Shown here: positions 24,501 through 32,574 of the stretch, piece after piece | Layout: each line of letters begins with the position of its first letter | Position numbering within the stretch: the stretch's first letter is position 1 | NCBI RefSeq assembly: GCF_023921125.1 | Contig: NZ_CP099466.1 | Coordinates: 3,286,001 to 3,350,000 of the forward strand | Origin: Arthrobacter caoxuetaonis | GTDB lineage: Bacteria > Actinomycetota > Actinomycetes > Actinomycetales > Micrococcaceae | DNA: 64,000 nt | Reading direction: 5' to 3' | Notes under the pieces: model-generated | Told to the model about the DNA's origin: nothing | The model's input: the letters and a program-made list of their open reading frames with translations, nothing else | Database searches by the model: none | Translations under genes and position numbers: made by a program

Positions 24501-25193
24501 GTGAAGCGGACCGAGCGGCTCGTCGCCCTCTCCGAGATGCTGCGCCGCAGCGGCAACCGGGGCTGCTCGGCCGAGCGCATGGCGCGGGAGTTCGGTGTCT
24601 CCGTGCGCACGGTCAAGCGGGACCTCGACGCTCTGGAGAACAGCGGCGCACCCATCTGGTCCCGCCCGGGGCCCGGCGGCGGATACGGCTTGGCGAGCGG
24701 CGGCTCCCTGCCACCCGTCACCCTCTCCCCCGCCCAGGCGGTGGCGCTCATGGCCGCTGTCTCTGCGGCGTCGGACGCGCCCTACGCTGACCTCGCCTCC
24801 GCCGGGATCCGTAAGATCATGGACGTCCTCGACCCGCGGACCCGGGCACGGGCCGATGAACTGGCTTCCCGAGTGTGGGTCAACACCCCGCCTGCTTCCT
24901 CGCGGGCCATCCGGTCCGCCCTGGAGGAAGCAATGGCCGAGCAGCGGGTGGCCCGCATCCGCTACACCGCCAAGGACGGCGCAATGACTACGCGCGACGT
25001 CGAGCCCGTGCTGTTCGCCTCCACCAACGGCCAGTGGCATTTGGTGGGGTGGTGCAGGCTGCGCAACGCGATGCGGTGGTTCACCGTCTCGCGCATCGAA
25101 CGGGCAAGCGTCACCGCGATGGCATGCACCGGGCACACCGTTGAGGAGGTCGGCCAACCTCCTGCGAACGCCCGGCCGGTGCACGGGCGGTAG
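24501..25193 (+). CDS. DeoR/YafY-type HTH regulator with WYL domain
   Basis: A 230-residue regulator. Residues 1-55 are an HTH_11 winged helix (RTERLVALSEMLRRSGNRGC ... SVRTVKRDLDALENSG), followed by GPGGGYGLASGGSLPPVTLS. The WYL domain is about residues 140-215, with IRYTAKDGAMTTRDVEPVLF and WHLVGWCRLRNAMRWFTVSRI. The GTG at 24501 is preceded by GGAG with 7-nt spacing. It is the intact copy of a regulator repeated in degenerate form at 26517-26905, and it precedes a SpaB_C-like gene. WYL regulators often sense nucleotides or small ligands and control defence or secondary metabolism. Confidence 0.85.
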   Translation: MKRTERLVALSEMLRRSGNRGCSAERMAREFGVSVRTVKRDLDALENSGAPIWSRPGPGGGYGLASGGSLPPVTLSPAQAVALMAAVSAASDAPYADLASAGIRKIMDVLDPRTRARADELASRVWVNTPPASSRAIRSALEEAMAEQRVARIRYTAKDGAMTTRDVEPVLFASTNGQWHLVGWCRLRNAMRWFTVSRIERASVTAMACTGHTVEEVGQPPANARPVHGR

Positions 25194-25280
25194 CCCGGCT
25201 TAGATATCGGCGTCGTTCAGGGGTCCGCGTGCCAGCGCGCCCCGCGGCGCTTCGTTCGAACCAGGCGCTTCAGGATTCCT

Positions 25281-25361
25281 GCACTGTCACTGGTGCAGTG
25301 CGCATCGGCGGTTCGGCGGTTCGGCGGTTCGCACCAACCTAACCGCACTGCGGACGCAGTG
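25281..25361. promoter_or_regulatory. Inverted repeats and tandem GGCGGTTC repeats upstream of the first SpaB_C-like gene
   Basis: GCACTG (25281-25286) and CAGTGC (25296-25301) form one inverted repeat. CACTG (25346-25350) and CAGTG (25357-25361) form a second. Between them GGCGGTTC is repeated three times without gap (25307-25330). This lies in the 275-bp gap between the WYL regulator and the gene it precedes. Repeated CACTG/CAGTG half-sites are candidates for regulator binding. No convincing peptide gene is visible in the gap. Confidence 0.4.
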
Positions 25362-25468
25362 AAAGCCCCTCAGCGCCCAAATGAGCGACTTTTCGTGAGA
25401 TGACACCTTCCCGCACTTCTTACCGACACTGTGTAGTCCTCACACGTACTGACGTCATAGGGGATGAT

Positions 25469-26455
25469 ATGAGCCGCGGAACGCCAACTACTACAGTTCA
25501 TCAAGGAACCCGTACCCGTGCCGTGCAGCAACACACCGACAAAACTATGATTTGGTCCGTCCTGACCATCGAACCTAAACGTGATGATGTGGGCGATGAG
25601 ATTATCCGCCGCGTTGTCGCCCCGCTGACTTCCCAGCGGGCCGCGGAGGATGGACGGCTCGCATTTACGCGCAACCTGGACTCGGGACATCCGTCAGTGG
25701 TCCTGTATCTGAATGCCACAGACAGCGGCGTCGGGCGCCTAGCGAAGTTAGCGCAGGCACTGGCGGACGAGAACGTTGACAAGCTGGGCGAGGTGAACAT
25801 ATCGCGCTCCCCGAACATCGTCTTTCCGGTAGCACCGGGGGACCCGATAGCCCTGGCCACCGAAGTGTTCCTGGCGCGGTTCGGCGGACCGAAGGGCGTG
25901 GAACTGCTCCAGGAGAATACCCGTGTGTCCTCGGACCTGACGCTGTGGGCAATCAACCGCTTTCCTACCCTCAAGACGCGCTCGATGCTGGCCGCACTGC
26001 TTCTCTTCGACACCGCCCATGCCATGATGCGGGGACCGCGTTCCGCTCTGTGGCCCGATCGCAGAGCCATTAGTTGGGATTACTACTGGAACACTCATCT
26101 GCACACCTGCACGGGTTCTTTGGGATCGTCGCCTGAGTCTGTCCGCACGGCAATGGCCCAGATAGCACCACGGGTTATGCCCACCCACAGGGTGATGGCC
26201 GCCGTTGCCTCGGAGCCGGCAGTGGATATTTGGCGGAAGCGCTGGGTCAGGGCGATCGATGAGTATCTGTACCGGGCAGACAAAAACCGCATCAGCCGCA
26301 GTGCGCCACAGTTGGCCATGGTGGCCGGCCATCTGACACTCAACCGGCTGGGCTTCCCATCCCGGGACCAGGGCGCCCTTGGCCTCTACGCGCGTGCTTG
26401 GAGCAAGGAAATTGAAGCGAAGTATCTCGGTGAGGAGCGCTCTCGCACCCGCTAA
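25469..26455 (+). CDS. Stand-alone lantibiotic-dehydratase C-terminal (SpaB_C / thiopeptide-type) domain protein, copy A
   Basis: A 328-residue protein that I match to the SpaB C-terminal domain by its ordered motifs. These are IWSVLTIEPKRDDVGDEIIR, a TRNLDSGHPSVVLYL strand (normally RYxDPxPHLRLR), ARFGGPKGVELLQ (normally ERYGGP), VSSDLTLWAI, ALLLFDTAHAM, and near the end LAMVAGHLTLNRLGFPSRDQ (normally SLxHMxxNRLxG). In class I lanthipeptides this domain eliminates glutamate; in thiopeptides its relatives form pyridine rings. The N-terminal glutamylation domain, YcaO, cyclase and precursor are not seen nearby. Start ATG 25469 behind GGGGA, the same context as copy B. Confidence 0.65.
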   Translation: MSRGTPTTTVHQGTRTRAVQQHTDKTMIWSVLTIEPKRDDVGDEIIRRVVAPLTSQRAAEDGRLAFTRNLDSGHPSVVLYLNATDSGVGRLAKLAQALADENVDKLGEVNISRSPNIVFPVAPGDPIALATEVFLARFGGPKGVELLQENTRVSSDLTLWAINRFPTLKTRSMLAALLLFDTAHAMMRGPRSALWPDRRAISWDYYWNTHLHTCTGSLGSSPESVRTAMAQIAPRVMPTHRVMAAVASEPAVDIWRKRWVRAIDEYLYRADKNRISRSAPQLAMVAGHLTLNRLGFPSRDQGALGLYARAWSKEIEAKYLGEERSRTR

Positions 26456-26475
26456 GTCAGTTGCGTAAGGAACGG

Positions 26476-26510
26476 CGGCGGGCCCTGCGCATGGTGTGGA
26501 GGGCCCGCCG
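26476..26510 (+). terminator. Hairpin after copy A
   Basis: Arms CGGCGGGCCCT (26476-26486) and AGGGCCCGCCG (26500-26510) form a perfect 11-bp stem with a 13-nt loop, 20 bp after the stop. No U-tract. An almost identical hairpin follows copy B. Confidence 0.7.
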
Positions 26511-26516
26511 CGCTTG

Positions 26517-26905
26517 GCGGCCACACTGCCCTCGGCGCCCAGGCGGTGGCCCTGATCGCCGCCGTCTCTGCGGCGTCGGACGCTCCCTACGCGGACCTCG
26601 CGGCAGCCGGCGTCCGAAAAATTCTGGACGTCCTGGACCCCCGAACCCGGGCCCGAGCCGATGAGCTGGCTTCCCGCGTGTGGGTCAATGCCCCGCCTGC
26701 TTCCTCGCGCGACGTCGAGCCCGTCCTCTTCGCCTCGGCCAGCGGCCAGTGGTATCTGGTGGTGTGGTGCAGGCTGCGCAACGCGATGCGGTGGTTCACC
26801 GTCTCGCGCATCGAACGGGCCAGTGTCACCAAAACAGCCTGCACCGGCCATACCATCCAGGAGGTCGGCCAACCTCCTGTGAACGCCCGGCCGGTAGCTC
26901 AATGG
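26517..26905 (+). pseudogene. Degenerate second copy of the WYL regulator
   Basis: The translated segment repeats the WYL regulator at 24501-25193 from the AVALMAAVSAASDAPYADL region to QEVGQPPVNARPV. The entire N-terminal helix-turn-helix is missing. An internal block of about 27 residues (AIRSALEEAM ... DGAMTT) is also deleted, joining PPASSR directly to DVEPVLF. It cannot bind DNA as the intact copy does. A truncated open frame can still be read but has no proper start. The adjacent SpaB_C-like copy B is intact. Gap 26456-27108 holds only this remnant and the hairpin before it. Confidence 0.8.
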
Positions 26906-27108
26906 GGGACGCCAGCCGAGCTCGTCTACAGCACCGGGATTAGACAACAGGAGCTCTGGCGCGGCGCGTGGCGCAAGTTAGCCGCACCGCGCACGCAGGA
27001 GAAGACACCCCGACCCAAAAGGGATGTATTTAGCCAGATACGGCACATACCTCGACCTTTTTGCCGACACTGCAACCTACCGAGACAGCATCGTTAGTGG
27101 GGGATGAT

Positions 27109-28098
27109 ATGAGCCGCGGAATGCCAGCCAAAACACTTCAACGAGGAACAGTTACCCGTACTGCTCAGCAGCACACCGACACATCTACCCTGTGGTCCGC
27201 TCTGACCATACAGCCTGAGCGCACTGATGTGGGCGATGAAATTGTCCGCTTTATCGTTGCCCCGCTGACCGCCCAACGGACTGCGGAGGAGGGCCGGTTA
27301 CGGTTTACACGCAACCTGGAATCAGACCATCCGTCGGTGCTCCTGCATTTGAGGGCCGCAGACGACGAGGCCGCTACGCGCCTATGGAAGTTCGCGCAGG
27401 CACTGGCGGACGAGAATGTTGCCAACCTGGGTGCCGTGGAGATGTCCCGCTCCCCGAACATCGTTTATCCGCCGCAGCCGGGCGAACCGGTACCTGAACT
27501 GGTTGAAGCGACACTTGTGCGGTTCGGTGGACCGAAGGGCTTGGAACTGGCAGGGGAGGTTTCCGAGGTGTCCTCAGACCTGGCCCTGTGGGCGATCAAC
27601 CGTTTTCCCAGCCTCAAGACGCGCTCCATGCTGGCCGCACTGCTTCTCTTCGACACCGGACATTCCATGATGCGGGGACCGCGCTCCGCTCTTTGGCCCG
27701 ACCGCAGAACCATCAGTTGGGATTACTACTGGAACACCCATCTGCACGCCTGCACAGGTTCTTTAGGATCGCCGACTGAGTCTGCGCGCAGGGCAATGGC
27801 CCAGGTAGCGCCTCGCGTTACACCTGCGCACAGGGTGATGGCCGCCGTTGCCTCGGAGCCGGCAGTGGATATTTGGCGGAAGCGCTGGGTCAGGGCAATC
27901 GATGAGTATCTGTACCGGGCAGACAAAAATCGCATCAGCCGCAGTGCGCCGCAGCTGGCCATGGGGGCGGGCCAGCTGGCACTCAACCTGCTGGGCTTTT
28001 CGTGCCGGGACCAGGGCGCCCTTGGCCTGTACGCGCGTGCTTGGAGCAAGGAAATTGAAGCGAAGTATCTCGGTGAGGAGCGCTCTCGCCCCCGCTAA
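27109..28098 (+). CDS. Stand-alone SpaB_C / thiopeptide-type domain protein, copy B
   Basis: A 329-residue paralogue of the gene at 25469-26455 with the same ordered motifs (TRNLESDHPSVLLHL, VRFGGPKGLELAG, VSSDLALWAI, ALLLFDTGHSM, LAMGAGQLALNLLGFSCRDQ). The N-terminal third differs at many positions, whereas from AAVASEPAVDIWRKRW to the C-terminus the proteins are nearly identical. The start ATG 27109 has GGGGGATGAT as in copy A. The reading frame upstream of that ATG is not conserved between copies, which supports the start. Its own upstream regulator copy is broken, so it may depend on the intact WYL protein of unit A. Function unknown. Confidence 0.65.
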   Translation: MSRGMPAKTLQRGTVTRTAQQHTDTSTLWSALTIQPERTDVGDEIVRFIVAPLTAQRTAEEGRLRFTRNLESDHPSVLLHLRAADDEAATRLWKFAQALADENVANLGAVEMSRSPNIVYPPQPGEPVPELVEATLVRFGGPKGLELAGEVSEVSSDLALWAINRFPSLKTRSMLAALLLFDTGHSMMRGPRSALWPDRRTISWDYYWNTHLHACTGSLGSPTESARRAMAQVAPRVTPAHRVMAAVASEPAVDIWRKRWVRAIDEYLYRADKNRISRSAPQLAMGAGQLALNLLGFSCRDQGALGLYARAWSKEIEAKYLGEERSRPR

Positions 28099-28117
28099 GC
28101 CGGTTGTTTAGGAACGA

Positions 28118-28152
28118 CGGCGGGCCCTGCGCATGGTGTGGAGGGCCCGCCG
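28118..28152 (+). terminator. Hairpin after copy B
   Basis: Same 11-bp perfect stem as after copy A: CGGCGGGCCCT (28118-28128) and AGGGCCCGCCG (28142-28152) around the same 13-nt loop. Confidence 0.7.
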
Positions 28153-28287
28153 CGCTTGGCGGCCACCCTCGGCGCCCAGGGCTTAGACCACCGGGCACCG
28201 TTCGAGCCAGCAACATCCTGCTTGGGGTAGATTTCTCGGCAGGATCGGTGCGGAAACGCTAAGTGGGCAAACGTAATGGGGGAAGTT

Positions 28288-28869
28288 ATGTCGACAGGGA
28301 CGATCCTGCAGATCGCAATACCGACCGGCATGACCGTGTCCATCGCCCTTATTTCCTGGTGGGCTCGTAAACACCCCAACCGGTCGAAGGACCACCCGGA
28401 ACGAATCCGCCCGCCCAAGGTGGTGCCGGCTGTCGGATGGCTCTTCGTCGCCGTCGGGCTCCTGATGGGCTTGGCCGCCCTGTCCATTGAAGACCCGGAG
28501 ATTGGAATGGTCATCAGTTCCGTGGCCATATTCCTTGGCGGGTTAATGTTCCTGTGGATCTACCGGAAGGTCTATGTGGCACCGCGCCAGTATGAGCTTG
28601 CCTTCCGCAAGATCTTTGGACCGGAACATGTCCTCCCCTACAGCGACATTGTCGACTACCGGATGCAGCGAATGCGAGGACAGCCGTTTCTGTGGGTCAG
28701 ATTCGCCAATGGCGTCAAATACAGTCTGAACGTCAATGCTTTTAATGTGGCGCCTATGATGCAAGCCATTGATTTCCACCGCGCCACTGGGCGCTGGCCC
28801 ATGCCGGTGAATGCCGTCAATTTGCCGCTTGCGGATGCGGCGGCTCGCAACGATCCCTGGCCCGGTTAG
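28288..28869 (+). CDS. Small membrane protein with C-terminal PH-like domain
   Basis: A 193-residue protein. Three hydrophobic segments are visible: residues about 5-22, 50-67 and 76-93. The cytosolic part that follows (VYVAPRQYELAFRKIFGPEHVLPYSDIVDYRM ... FLWVRFANGVKYSLNV) has the strand pattern of bacterial PH-like domains. The ATG at 28288 was preferred to one at 28276 because GGGGAAG fits only the former. It lies 10 bp before an ABC ATPase start. The function is unknown. Confidence 0.65.
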   Translation: MSTGTILQIAIPTGMTVSIALISWWARKHPNRSKDHPERIRPPKVVPAVGWLFVAVGLLMGLAALSIEDPEIGMVISSVAIFLGGLMFLWIYRKVYVAPRQYELAFRKIFGPEHVLPYSDIVDYRMQRMRGQPFLWVRFANGVKYSLNVNAFNVAPMMQAIDFHRATGRWPMPVNAVNLPLADAAARNDPWPG

Positions 28870-28879
28870 ATTAAACCCC

Positions 28880-29566
28880 ATGACTTTCCCGGGGGCCGTG
28901 CTCGATATTGCCAACTTGTCCGTAGGCTACGGCGGCATGCCTGTGTGCGGGCCGATCACCGCACGCGCCGACGCAGGCGAGATCCTCGGCGTCGTTGGCT
29001 TCAACGGTGCCGGGAAGTCCACGGCGGCCCGCACCATCGCCGGGAAGCAGCAGATGCTCGACGGCGAGGTCCGGGTCCACGGGCTGCCGGTCAACGAGGA
29101 CGCGATCCCGTTCCGCCGGCAGGTGGCCGCCCTGTTCGATGAGGACGCGTTCTTCCCTTCCCTCTCCCTGCGCGAGCACCTGCAGCTGGTCGCCCGCGGC
29201 CACTCGGTCCCGGATCCGGACGCCGCCGTCGACGCAGAACTGGACTTCTTCACCCTGCAGGAGAGGGCCGACGCCGTTCCCGCTTCCGTCTCCTCCGGCC
29301 AGCGCCGCCGGCTGCTGCTGGCTTCGGCCCTGATCCGGCCGTCGTCGCTGCTGATCCTCGATGAACCGGAGCAGCGCCTGGACCCCGCCATGCGCGAACG
29401 CGTCGGGGAACGCATCCAGGCCTATGCCGCCGACGGCGGGACGGTTCTGCTGGTCACCCACGATCCGGCGCTGCTGCTGGCCGCCGCGGACCGGTGCCTG
29501 CTGATTGACGACGACGTCCGGGAGATCGAGCCCGAGCGCGCCGCCGCGGAAATCGCCGGACGCTGA
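28880..29566 (+). CDS. ABC transporter ATP-binding protein
   Basis: A 228-residue ATPase. Walker A is GFNGAGKST, the signature is the reduced SSGQRRRLLLA, Walker B is LLILDEPEQRLD and the switch is VTHD. No ribosome site precedes the ATG at 28880, which lies 11 bp after the upstream stop, so translation may be leaderless or coupled. The next gene, 3 bp downstream, encodes a large polytopic membrane protein that is presumably its partner. Together they look like an actinobacterial exporter of unknown substrate. Confidence 0.85.
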   Translation: MTFPGAVLDIANLSVGYGGMPVCGPITARADAGEILGVVGFNGAGKSTAARTIAGKQQMLDGEVRVHGLPVNEDAIPFRRQVAALFDEDAFFPSLSLREHLQLVARGHSVPDPDAAVDAELDFFTLQERADAVPASVSSGQRRRLLLASALIRPSSLLILDEPEQRLDPAMRERVGERIQAYAADGGTVLLVTHDPALLLAAADRCLLIDDDVREIEPERAAAEIAGR

Positions 29567-29569
29567 CCC

Positions 29570-31114
29570 ATGACCGCCGAGGCCGTCCAGGCACCTCCTT
29601 CCTTCAACCCGGTCCGCTACACCCGGCAGGCCTCGCGGGCGTTTTCCCGCGGCCGGACCCGGCTCCGGGATGCCTTCGTCGACGTCTATACCGCCGTGCT
29701 GGCGCTGGGAACGATCGGAGCCTTGGCTGTGGGGCTCGTCCTGGCCCTGCGCGAGCAGGTGGCCCTGGCCTGGAACGTCGGTTCCGGGCGCACCCTGGTA
29801 GCGCCGCCGTCGTTCTCCCTGCCCGACGGCGCGGCTGCGGCCCTGCTGGTCTTCGCGGCGCTGGCAGCGATCATGGTGGTCGCCCGGAAACTGGGCCCGG
29901 CGGCAGTCAGCGGACCCGAAGGGTACTGGTGGCTGAGCCTGCCGCTGGAGCGGCGGCCGATGGTGGTCGGCAGGCTGGTCCGGCGCCTGCTGCTGGTGTG
30001 GGCGGGCACCGCCGTGCTGTATCTGCCGTTCGGGTTTGTGATGGATCTGGAAACCAGTGTGCGGGGGCAGTTCCTGACGGCTGCGACGTTTGGGGTGGGT
30101 GCTGTCTGTGCCGTGCTGCTCGCGGGTTTGCAGCAGGCCCGGTCGGCTCCGCAGTCCGCAGCTGAGCGGCGCCGCGGCATGCTTTCCGGCCTGCTGGTGC
30201 TGGCGCTGCTGAGCCTGGTCACGGTGCGGGTTGCCGCGGGGTCCTCTGCGTTGGCGGTCGGTTCTCTGAGCGTCACCGTTGTCTTGGGCCTGCTCGTGTT
30301 CGCCCGGCTGGATCGGATTCCGGGCCGGGAGCTGATCCGCGGCGGCGCGGTCTCCGGGCACACCGGTGCCGCGGTGTACCTGATGGATCTCAATGAGGTG
30401 GGCCGTGCGCTTTCGGCAGAGCCCGACGGCGTTGCCTCCGCCCGTGCTGCGCGCTGGTATGCGCGGGGCGGGCGGACTCCGTTTGGTGCCCTGCTGCGCG
30501 CCGATACCACGGCGTTCCTGCGGACCCGCGGCCTCTGGGTCCGTCCGGTGCTGGTGCTGGCGGTGTTCCTGGTCGTGTTGCTGGCCGGCGGTGCCCAGCC
30601 TCCGCTGGTGCAGCTGGGGATGATCGCTGTGGCCGTGTTTGCGGCGGTTCCGGCGCTGGGTGCGGTGGCCCGGCGGACGTCGATTATGCCGGGCCTGGAC
30701 ATGCTGCTGCCGCTGTCGGTGTCCGTCGTGCGGCTGAGTCGGATGGCGCTGCCTGCCGCCGCGCTGGCGCTGTGGACTGCGGTGTTGTGTGCGGTGCTGG
30801 TGCTGCTCGGCGCGGGCGATCCTTCGCTGATCGCTCTGGGTGCGCTGGCCGGTGTGGGGTTTGGTGCGTCGGCGGTGCGGGGTGCCTACCGGGTCCAGCC
30901 CGATTGGACAGCTCCTCCCATCGACACTCCGTTCGGTCCGATGCCTAGCGCACAGGCCGGGTCGATGGTCCGCGGCGTGGACACCACACTGCTGGCGCTG
31001 GTTCCGCTGCTGCTCGGGCTGTTTTTGGGTTATGTGCCCGGGGTGCTGCTGCTCGCGCAGGCTGGGTTTTCGGCGGTGTGTGTTCTTGCCGTGATGTACT
31101 CGGAATCCAATTAG
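29570..31114 (+). CDS. Polytopic membrane protein, probable ABC permease (DUF6297-like)
   Basis: A 514-residue protein with about a dozen hydrophobic helices spread from residue 40 to the end and few recognisable motifs. It follows the ABC ATPase by 3 bp, so the two are co-translated. In actinobacteria such ATPase-permease pairs (family placement DUF6297 recalled, not tested) form ABC-2-like exporters. The repeated hydrophobic halves suggest one chain provides the whole membrane domain. Substrate unknown. Confidence 0.7.
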   Translation: MTAEAVQAPPSFNPVRYTRQASRAFSRGRTRLRDAFVDVYTAVLALGTIGALAVGLVLALREQVALAWNVGSGRTLVAPPSFSLPDGAAAALLVFAALAAIMVVARKLGPAAVSGPEGYWWLSLPLERRPMVVGRLVRRLLLVWAGTAVLYLPFGFVMDLETSVRGQFLTAATFGVGAVCAVLLAGLQQARSAPQSAAERRRGMLSGLLVLALLSLVTVRVAAGSSALAVGSLSVTVVLGLLVFARLDRIPGRELIRGGAVSGHTGAAVYLMDLNEVGRALSAEPDGVASARAARWYARGGRTPFGALLRADTTAFLRTRGLWVRPVLVLAVFLVVLLAGGAQPPLVQLGMIAVAVFAAVPALGAVARRTSIMPGLDMLLPLSVSVVRLSRMALPAAALALWTAVLCAVLVLLGAGDPSLIALGALAGVGFGASAVRGAYRVQPDWTAPPIDTPFGPMPSAQAGSMVRGVDTTLLALVPLLLGLFLGYVPGVLLLAQAGFSAVCVLAVMYSESN

Positions 31115-31731
31115 CTGATATCAGCCTGAAAAAAGATGCATATCATCGAGAGAAACCAGAACAGCGCGCCGTCTGGCGGGCCGCTGGCCTTGCCAAAGCG
31201 CTGGGAGATTCAGGTGTCCGGTTTAGCCCGAGAGTGACATCACAGGATCAACAATTCAGCTTTTTCCAAAAGGGAGCGGAACAGGACACGCCTTGATTCG
31301 ATTGAACCAATCGCGTCGACCAACCCCAAGGACATTGGGCCATCATCCACAAGTCGGGTCACGGATTAGGCAGGTCAAGGGCCCATCGTGCGCGCGCCAG
31401 TACTTCGTCATAGGTGATAATTTCTGGGATATTGATGTTGTTTCTACGTCAAAGTGGATCTCCGTGATGCATCCGGGCAGCGTCCTGAGTACAACCTCAC
31501 GGTGTCGGCGGATTCCTAAGCCACGCAGGTTAGGAGCGGAGGGGAAGTAATCAAAGAGCGCGCACGGAACGTCGTCAATGATTCGACGATCAGGACGGCG
31601 GCCATGCAAGTTTGTCTATTGTGAGCACCGCTCCTTCGAATGCATGCGAGAAGAAGGGCCTGCCACAGGTCCGATTGGCATGGTAGTGCTAGTCTCAGCA
31701 CTCCTAAACAGCGCGAATATGGGGGATCATT
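31115..31731. other. 617-bp non-coding, lower-GC stretch at the edge of an islet
   Basis: The base composition drops visibly here compared with the flanking operons and stays low through 33245. Several short open frames exist on both strands (for example 31293-31550 and 31343-31609), but none has a ribosome site plus recognisable protein features. It may be decayed sequence brought in with the two genes that follow. I see no RNA gene, repeat or integrase. Confidence 0.5.
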
Positions 31732-32574
31732 ATGTTCGACATGTTGCCACTCGACGGGGAGGGCCGGAGCTGCTACCCAAAGGATCATGGCGGTCAATGG
31801 GAGATGGCTAAAGTACTGGTTACGGTAAAGGCGGCGCCTCAGCCTTCGGCTGCGTATGGCGACACAGTCTGCGTCGCAGGAATCCGGATGCGTTCTGAGG
31901 GTCCAGAATGGGTGCGCCTGTATCCCATCCCCTTCAGGTCCATGGATGAGTACCTGAAGTTTCGCAAGTACGACCTCATAACCGTCCAGATAAAGCCAGC
32001 AAATAAGGATCCGCGGAGCGAAAGCTACATACCCGACCGCGCTTCAATCTCTGCGGTTGACCATCTGGATGGGTGGAAGGCCAGACACCCCTATGTGTCT
32101 CCCCTATCATCCCAATGGACGATGTGCGGCATACTCAGAGCACAGCGAGAAGGACGCCCCTACCCATCCTTGGCAATAGTCAGGCCACGGACAGTCGCGG
32201 ACTTAAGAATCACCCGCCACCCTGGCTGGACTCCCGAACAGGCGCAAAAGTTAAAGGTGAACCTTGGCCAGGAAGACCTCTTTGGCGAAGCCCCGAAGGT
32301 GCAGTTACTTGAAGCCCCGCGATTTGACGCTAAGTACTCCTACTACTGTGAAGATCCAACATGCAAAGGCCACAATCAGGGCATGCTGGATTGGGAACTA
32401 GTCGCGCTCCAAAGACGGTTGAAGGATCGGGACGACGACGAGGCCATGAATGAACTTCACAAGCGCTTCTTCGAGCAAATGTGTTTGTCCAGTCGGGGCC
32501 CACTATTCTTCGTCGGCAACCAATTGAAACACCCACTTGCGTTCAGCGTGCTTGGGGTCTACAGATCAAGCTAA
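31732..32574 (+). CDS. Uncharacterised protein with possible metal-binding Cys/His motif, paired with DUF488
   Basis: A 280-residue protein from the ATG at 31732, which has GGGGGA at ideal spacing; an inner ATG at 31804 (MAKVLVTVK) better fits where the conserved-looking sequence begins. Visible blocks: ETVC-like DTVCVAGIRM, EWVRLYPIPFRSMDEYLKF, DPRSESYIPD, a Cys-rich YYCEDPTCKGHNQGMLDWEL (possible metal ligands Cys, Cys, His) and a C-terminal GPLFFVGNQLKHPLAFSVLG. I do not recognise a named family. It is convergent with, and overlaps by 4 bp, a DUF488 gene; the composition is lower-GC than the neighbours, suggesting joint horizontal acquisition. Confidence 0.65.
   Translation: MFDMLPLDGEGRSCYPKDHGGQWEMAKVLVTVKAAPQPSAAYGDTVCVAGIRMRSEGPEWVRLYPIPFRSMDEYLKFRKYDLITVQIKPANKDPRSESYIPDRASISAVDHLDGWKARHPYVSPLSSQWTMCGILRAQREGRPYPSLAIVRPRTVADLRITRHPGWTPEQAQKLKVNLGQEDLFGEAPKVQLLEAPRFDAKYSYYCEDPTCKGHNQGMLDWELVALQRRLKDRDDDEAMNELHKRFFEQMCLSSRGPLFFVGNQLKHPLAFSVLGVYRSS

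Larger units (their letters stand above)
24732..28185 (+). repeat. Tandem duplication of a regulator + SpaB_C-like gene unit
   Basis: The segment contains unit A (WYL regulator, gene at 25469-26455, hairpin 26476-26510), then unit B (broken WYL regulator, gene at 27109-28098, hairpin 28118-28152). A third start of the unit follows: the string after the second hairpin (CGCGCTTGGCGGCCAC, then CTCGGCGCCCAGG) repeats that after the first and stops at about 28185. This order fits repeated unequal crossing-over. The 3' half of the two large genes is almost identical in DNA; the 5' half has diverged. Confidence 0.8.

Noticed and set aside
25200..25300. Possible tRNA suggested by GTTCGAACC near 25253
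   Set aside because: No cloverleaf arms could be built on either strand around it.
25307..25330. Three GGCGGTTC units as a possible CRISPR-like or iteron array
   Set aside because: Only three 8-bp units with no spacers, no cas or rep gene nearby; reported only as a small direct repeat.
25194..25468. Search for a lanthipeptide- or thiopeptide-like precursor gene before the SpaB_C-like genes
   Set aside because: Only very short frames such as the one at 25381 were found. The in-frame extension before 25469 is not conserved in frame with copy B. No Ser/Thr/Cys-rich core peptide is visible.
28871..30361. Long open frame (496 codons) on the minus strand across the ABC ATPase and permease genes
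   Set aside because: Its translation is low-complexity (Gln/Arg/Gly/His) and lies antisense to clear ABC genes; an artefact of high-GC codon use.
31293..31609. Short open frames on both strands in the islet
   Set aside because: No ribosome site with good spacing, no recognisable sequence, and mutually overlapping. They may be remnants, but I cannot support a gene.
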